Positions 60,729-64,000 of a stretch of DNA of 64,000 nt are shown here, one piece after another. Numbering within the stretch: the stretch's first letter is position 1; every line of letters begins with the position of its first letter. Below the pieces are notes generated by a model. It worked only from the letters and a program-made list of their open reading frames with translations. It had not been told where the DNA came from and did not search any database. The DNA is from Microbulbifer salipaludis (GTDB taxonomy: Bacteria; Pseudomonadota; Gammaproteobacteria; Pseudomonadales; Cellvibrionaceae): the NCBI RefSeq assembly GCF_017303155.1, contig NZ_JAEKJR010000003.1:62001-126000 (forward strand), in the 5' to 3' direction. The position numbers were made by a program, and so were the translations under genes.

Positions 60729-62870
60729 TTAAAAGGAATATCCGAATTGCACGCCGTAGTAGCGGGGACGCCCCGGCTGTCGGCCATATCCGTAGTCCAA
60801 TACAAATGCGTCAGAAATTGTCGCTTCATCGGTGACATTTTCCGCAAACAAAGTGATGCGGCTTTGATCGAAGATGTAACTCGCGCGCACATTCACAATA
60901 TTGGTAGCACCGATTTCCAGGCTGTTCTCCAGGTCCCAGGCAATGGGTCCATTGCGCAGGTAGTCCACCCGGAACTCCAGCTCGGAACCACTTTGCAGTG
61001 CACGCACATACTCAGCACCAAGATTGATATTGGAGCGGTAGACACCGGGCACGCGATTGCCTTCGAGATCCGGATTCACATCGTATTGATCGATTTCCGA
61101 CTTCACCATACCAACGCCACCGTGCAGGCGCAGAGAAGAGTTCACCAGATACTGGAAATCCGCCTCAAGGCCCTGAGAAATAGAGCGATCGATACCCAGG
61201 TTTTCTAAGGTAAAGGTCTCGACATTGAACTGCGTATACTGGGTATTTTGCGTATTCACATGAAACGCAGCGCCGTTCAGCACGAGTTTCTGATCCAGAA
61301 AATCAGATTTGAAGCCAATTTCGAAATTGTCAGAAATCTCCTGATCAAAGACGCGTTCGACATCGGGGTGCGGTTCATTGAAGCCGCCGCTGCGGAAGCC
61401 GCGGGAAACAGACACATAGGTCAGCACGTCTTCCGACAAATCGTAAGACAGCTGGAATTTCGGCTGCAGTTCGGAGAAGTCGCGCTTGGCAAAGGTGCCT
61501 TCTACATCGCGCCAATCGTAGGATTCCCGTTTATCCATGTCGTAGCGCAGTGCGGCGGAGACCGTCAGCGTATCGGTCAAGTCGTATGCCGCCTGACCAA
61601 AAATGGCCCATGCATCGCTGGTGTTGGAATCCACGATGGAATACAGATACTCGGTGAAAAAATCCGGATCGAGATTACTACCGATAAATTCATCGTTGGG
61701 AATATCGAAGCTATCCCGTGTGCGCACCCCTACACCATCAAAGTCATCCCATAGATGCAGCGTGGATTCGACTTCTCGCAATTGATAGTAGGCACCGGTT
61801 TGCCACTGCACTGCATGATCAGCAGGCGCGGTGAAACGCACTTCAGTGGTATAGGCCTTTACGCCATACTGGGTTTCCTGTGCGCCGGCGAACAACAGAT
61901 CAAAGTCACTCGGCATTCCGGTGTAATCCGAGTCGGAAAAAGACAGGTCGTCTACTTCACTATAGCCCGCGACAAACAGCAGATCGCCGTAGTCTGCAGA
62001 CCATTCAAACTTGCCGGACAATTCCAGTAGCTCGCGGTTGCTACCACCGAGAATATTGGAGGATTGACCGGACCAGACGTTGTCTCCGATCGCGTCCGGG
62101 GAATCAACCACGCTGTAATAACCCACCCCGGCCTGATTATCGGAGTAGCGCGCACGCAGGTCCACTTTGCCCTGATCGCTCAGCTGGTAGGAGAGCAGGC
62201 CGGATACGGTGGAGACTTTGCTGGCATCCACCATCTGGCCGGTCACTTCGTTTTCAATAAACCCCGCACTATCGGAGTGTTTGGCACCCACGCGGTAATA
62301 CAGGGAGTCTTCGACCAGCGCGCCGGACAGAAAGCCCTCGGCATTGACGCTCTCACCATTGCCTGCGCCCACCACGAATGAGCCTTCGGTTTCATTGGTG
62401 GGCTCCCGGGTGACGATGTTGATCGCTCCACCCACAGCGCCCTTACCGTACAGGGCGCCCTGAGGGCCCTTGATCACTTCGATGCGCTCGACCGCGTGTA
62501 GATCCTGGTTAATGAAGTCCATGCTTGGGGCAGTAACCCCATCAACGACGTATGCGAGCGGGGCATCACCGACCTGTGGGGTGATCATGCCGCGGATGGA
62601 AATACGTGCAGTACCCGGGCGGTAGTTGTCGTCCATGCTCAGGTTTGGCGTCAGCGCCGCAACGCCCTTCAAGTCCCGGATGCCGGCGGACTCGATCTGC
62701 GCAGCACTCAGCACGTTGATGGAATCCGGTACTTCCTGCAGGCTTTCGGCACGCTTGCGCGCGGTAACTTGAACTTCCTCAATGGTGTAGTCCGCGTAGC
62801 TCTCGGCCGCGATGGCCGCCCCGAGAATGGTCAAGCTGAACATCCGCAGCCATTTTTTGCCTTCTGGCAT
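60729..62870 (-). CDS. TonB-dependent receptor, 713 aa
   Basis: Signal peptide (1-26), a TonB box-like TIEEVQVTA segment, a plug domain (about 40-150) with VTARKRAESLQEVPDSINVLS and IKGPQGALYGKGAVGGAINIV, and a 22-strand barrel ending VQFGYSF. AAGGAG lies before the ATG. Such receptors pull bulky or scarce substrates across the outer membrane using TonB. With the DUF917 gene downstream and an NCS1 permease divergent to it, a nucleobase-like or hydantoin-like substrate is possible, but this is a guess. Confidence 0.92.
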   Translation of the reverse strand: MPEGKKWLRMFSLTILGAAIAAESYADYTIEEVQVTARKRAESLQEVPDSINVLSAAQIESAGIRDLKGVAALTPNLSMDDNYRPGTARISIRGMITPQVGDAPLAYVVDGVTAPSMDFINQDLHAVERIEVIKGPQGALYGKGAVGGAINIVTREPTNETEGSFVVGAGNGESVNAEGFLSGALVEDSLYYRVGAKHSDSAGFIENEVTGQMVDASKVSTVSGLLSYQLSDQGKVDLRARYSDNQAGVGYYSVVDSPDAIGDNVWSGQSSNILGGSNRELLELSGKFEWSADYGDLLFVAGYSEVDDLSFSDSDYTGMPSDFDLLFAGAQETQYGVKAYTTEVRFTAPADHAVQWQTGAYYQLREVESTLHLWDDFDGVGVRTRDSFDIPNDEFIGSNLDPDFFTEYLYSIVDSNTSDAWAIFGQAAYDLTDTLTVSAALRYDMDKRESYDWRDVEGTFAKRDFSELQPKFQLSYDLSEDVLTYVSVSRGFRSGGFNEPHPDVERVFDQEISDNFEIGFKSDFLDQKLVLNGAAFHVNTQNTQYTQFNVETFTLENLGIDRSISQGLEADFQYLVNSSLRLHGGVGMVKSEIDQYDVNPDLEGNRVPGVYRSNINLGAEYVRALQSGSELEFRVDYLRNGPIAWDLENSLEIGATNIVNVRASYIFDQSRITLFAENVTDEATISDAFVLDYGYGRQPGRPRYYGVQFGYSF

Positions 62871-63155
62871 CTTCCGCTCCTTAATCGTTATTCGAAATCT
62901 AGCGACGGAGAGCGTGTACCAGCTGCCCCCGAACCCTGCTCAAAAAATTACCATGCAGGGCGGGAAACCTTTGCGCGACGGAGCTGCCCGAAACGAAACT
63001 TTATGAACATCTACCCACTCTCGGGGAAACATTGTTTCCGGGCATTGGGGGTATAGTTAGCTCTGAATGATAAGAATGGCCAAGAGCCACACCGGGGCAA
63101 CACTCATCGGGCTATACCGCCAGATGAGCAAGCCGGGCGAACAGGTAGTCGACGT

Positions 63156-64000
63156 ATGCACAATCAACCCAACAACGACCTGGAGCAATTGCTTCAGGAT
63201 TACGCGACCGAGCCGGTTCCTGCGCATATCAGCGTCAGTGGGGGCAAGATCTCCGAGGTAAACTCTGCCCTCGCCTTCTCCCTGCCCGGTGTCATGACCG
63301 GGGTTGTGGTGGTGGCAGAGGCGGGTATGGCGACCGCACTGTGGGCATTCTTACTGGGCGGCCTTGCGCTGTCTCTGGTGGGCTTCGCCACAGGAATTGT
63401 GGGGGTTCGCAAACGTGTCAGCTCCTACATGCTGATCAGAGATTCGTTCGGCAGCCGCGGCGCGAATATCGTAAATTTATGTATTGCCCTGTCCATGTTT
63501 GGCTGGTTCGGGGTGAACATCGTGCTGTTCAGTTCCGCCATGGAATACCTGCTGGCAGACATTAGCGATATCACCCTGCGCCACTGGCTGGCCCCGGTAT
63601 GCGGGGGTGCGCTGATGACCGCATCGGCCATCTTCGGTTTCAAGTCGATTCAGAAACTCGCCGCCATCATTGTGCCCATACAGCTGCTGGTGCTGTGTGT
63701 GTTGCTGTACAAGCTGGTGGATCAAGCCAATTTTACGGACATTCTCTCTGCCAGCGGCACAGCCAGTATGGGGCTCGGTGAAGCAGTTTCCGCAGTAGTG
63801 GGCAGTTTTATCGTTTCCGCACTGGTGATGCCGGACCTGACCCGTTACGGCAGGTCCACCAAGGATGCTGCGATCGCTTCCTTCCTGCCATTTTTAGGCA
63901 GTGCCACACTGGTGTACTGCATCAGTGCTGCGGCTGCGGTGTGGCTATCGGAGACCGACGTGCTCGCCATGCTACAGGCAGCCGGCCTTGGCATTTTGGC
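63156..64000 (+). CDS. NCS1-family permease (CodB-like), cut by window edge
   Basis: The first 281 residues are visible and the gene runs out of the window. After a short soluble N-terminus come about seven membrane helices. The FSLPGVMTGVVVVAEAGM, SYMLIRDSFGSRGANIVN and LCIALSMFGWFGVNIVLFSSAM segments fit cytosine/purine permeases of the NCS1 family. An AGGTAG lies before the ATG. It is divergent from the TonB receptor gene, from which it is separated by 285 bases that must hold both promoters. Confidence 0.85.
   Translation, partial: MHNQPNNDLEQLLQDYATEPVPAHISVSGGKISEVNSALAFSLPGVMTGVVVVAEAGMATALWAFLLGGLALSLVGFATGIVGVRKRVSSYMLIRDSFGSRGANIVNLCIALSMFGWFGVNIVLFSSAMEYLLADISDITLRHWLAPVCGGALMTASAIFGFKSIQKLAAIIVPIQLLVLCVLLYKLVDQANFTDILSASGTASMGLGEAVSAVVGSFIVSALVMPDLTRYGRSTKDAAIASFLPFLGSATLVYCISAAAAVWLSETDVLAMLQAAGLGIL

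Overview
The window looks like a GC-rich, chitin-degrading marine gammaproteobacterium, probably a Microbulbifer-like member of the Cellvibrionales. The evidence is two secreted GH18 chitinases with polyserine linkers and CBM5/12-type modules, a Pseudomonas-like order of TCA genes, a CrbSR/Acs acetate locus, a DcaP porin and a TonB-dependent receptor. The genus is an inference from gene style only.

Layout. (1) 1-4045: an array of integron gene cassettes, all on the minus strand, with eight complete attC sites, one attC cut by the window edge and a last core site at 4039-4045. No integrase gene is present where one would be expected. One cassette occurs twice, identical over 349 bp; another holds only a broken reading frame; one encodes an Imm35-like protein and the first encodes a GFA-type zinc protein. 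(2) 4384-17734: the TCA supercluster sdhCDAB-sucAB-lpd-sucCD on the minus strand, divergent from gltA. (3) 17782-22560: two chitinases, the larger preceded by two NagR-like operator palindromes exactly 30 bp apart. (4) 23124-28247: a glycine-zipper lipoprotein, a DUF3820 protein, an S46 dipeptidyl-peptidase, and a dcd/flavoprotein/zinc-ribbon operon. (5) 28390-34012: an SOS mutasome imuA-imuB-dnaE2 with LexA boxes and a REP-type inverted repeat between imuA and imuB. (6) 34104-38584: aminotransferase, amidase and Ldh_2-type dehydrogenase genes, and arfB. (7) 38730-44087: a BCCT transporter, a GDSL autotransporter esterase and a GNAT acetyltransferase. (8) 44211-54251: an acetate module, with DUF4212 plus SSS symporter, DcaP-like porin, acs and the CrbS/CrbR two-component pair. 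(9) 54426-64000: a two-repeat DUF1540 protein, a sugar MFS transporter broken by a frameshift, fossils of a second transporter and a second DUF917 gene, a large lipoprotein with a HELGH motif, an intact DUF917 gene, a TonB receptor and the start of an NCS1 permease.

The core story is carbon flow. Chitin is cut outside the cell; acetate released by deacetylation could enter through the SSS symporter and Acs, under CrbSR control, and feed citrate synthase and the TCA cluster. That link is an inference from co-location. The most unusual parts are the integrase-less cassette array, the fossil operon next to its living relatives, and the paired chitinase operators. No rRNA, tRNA, CRISPR array or complete insertion sequence was seen.
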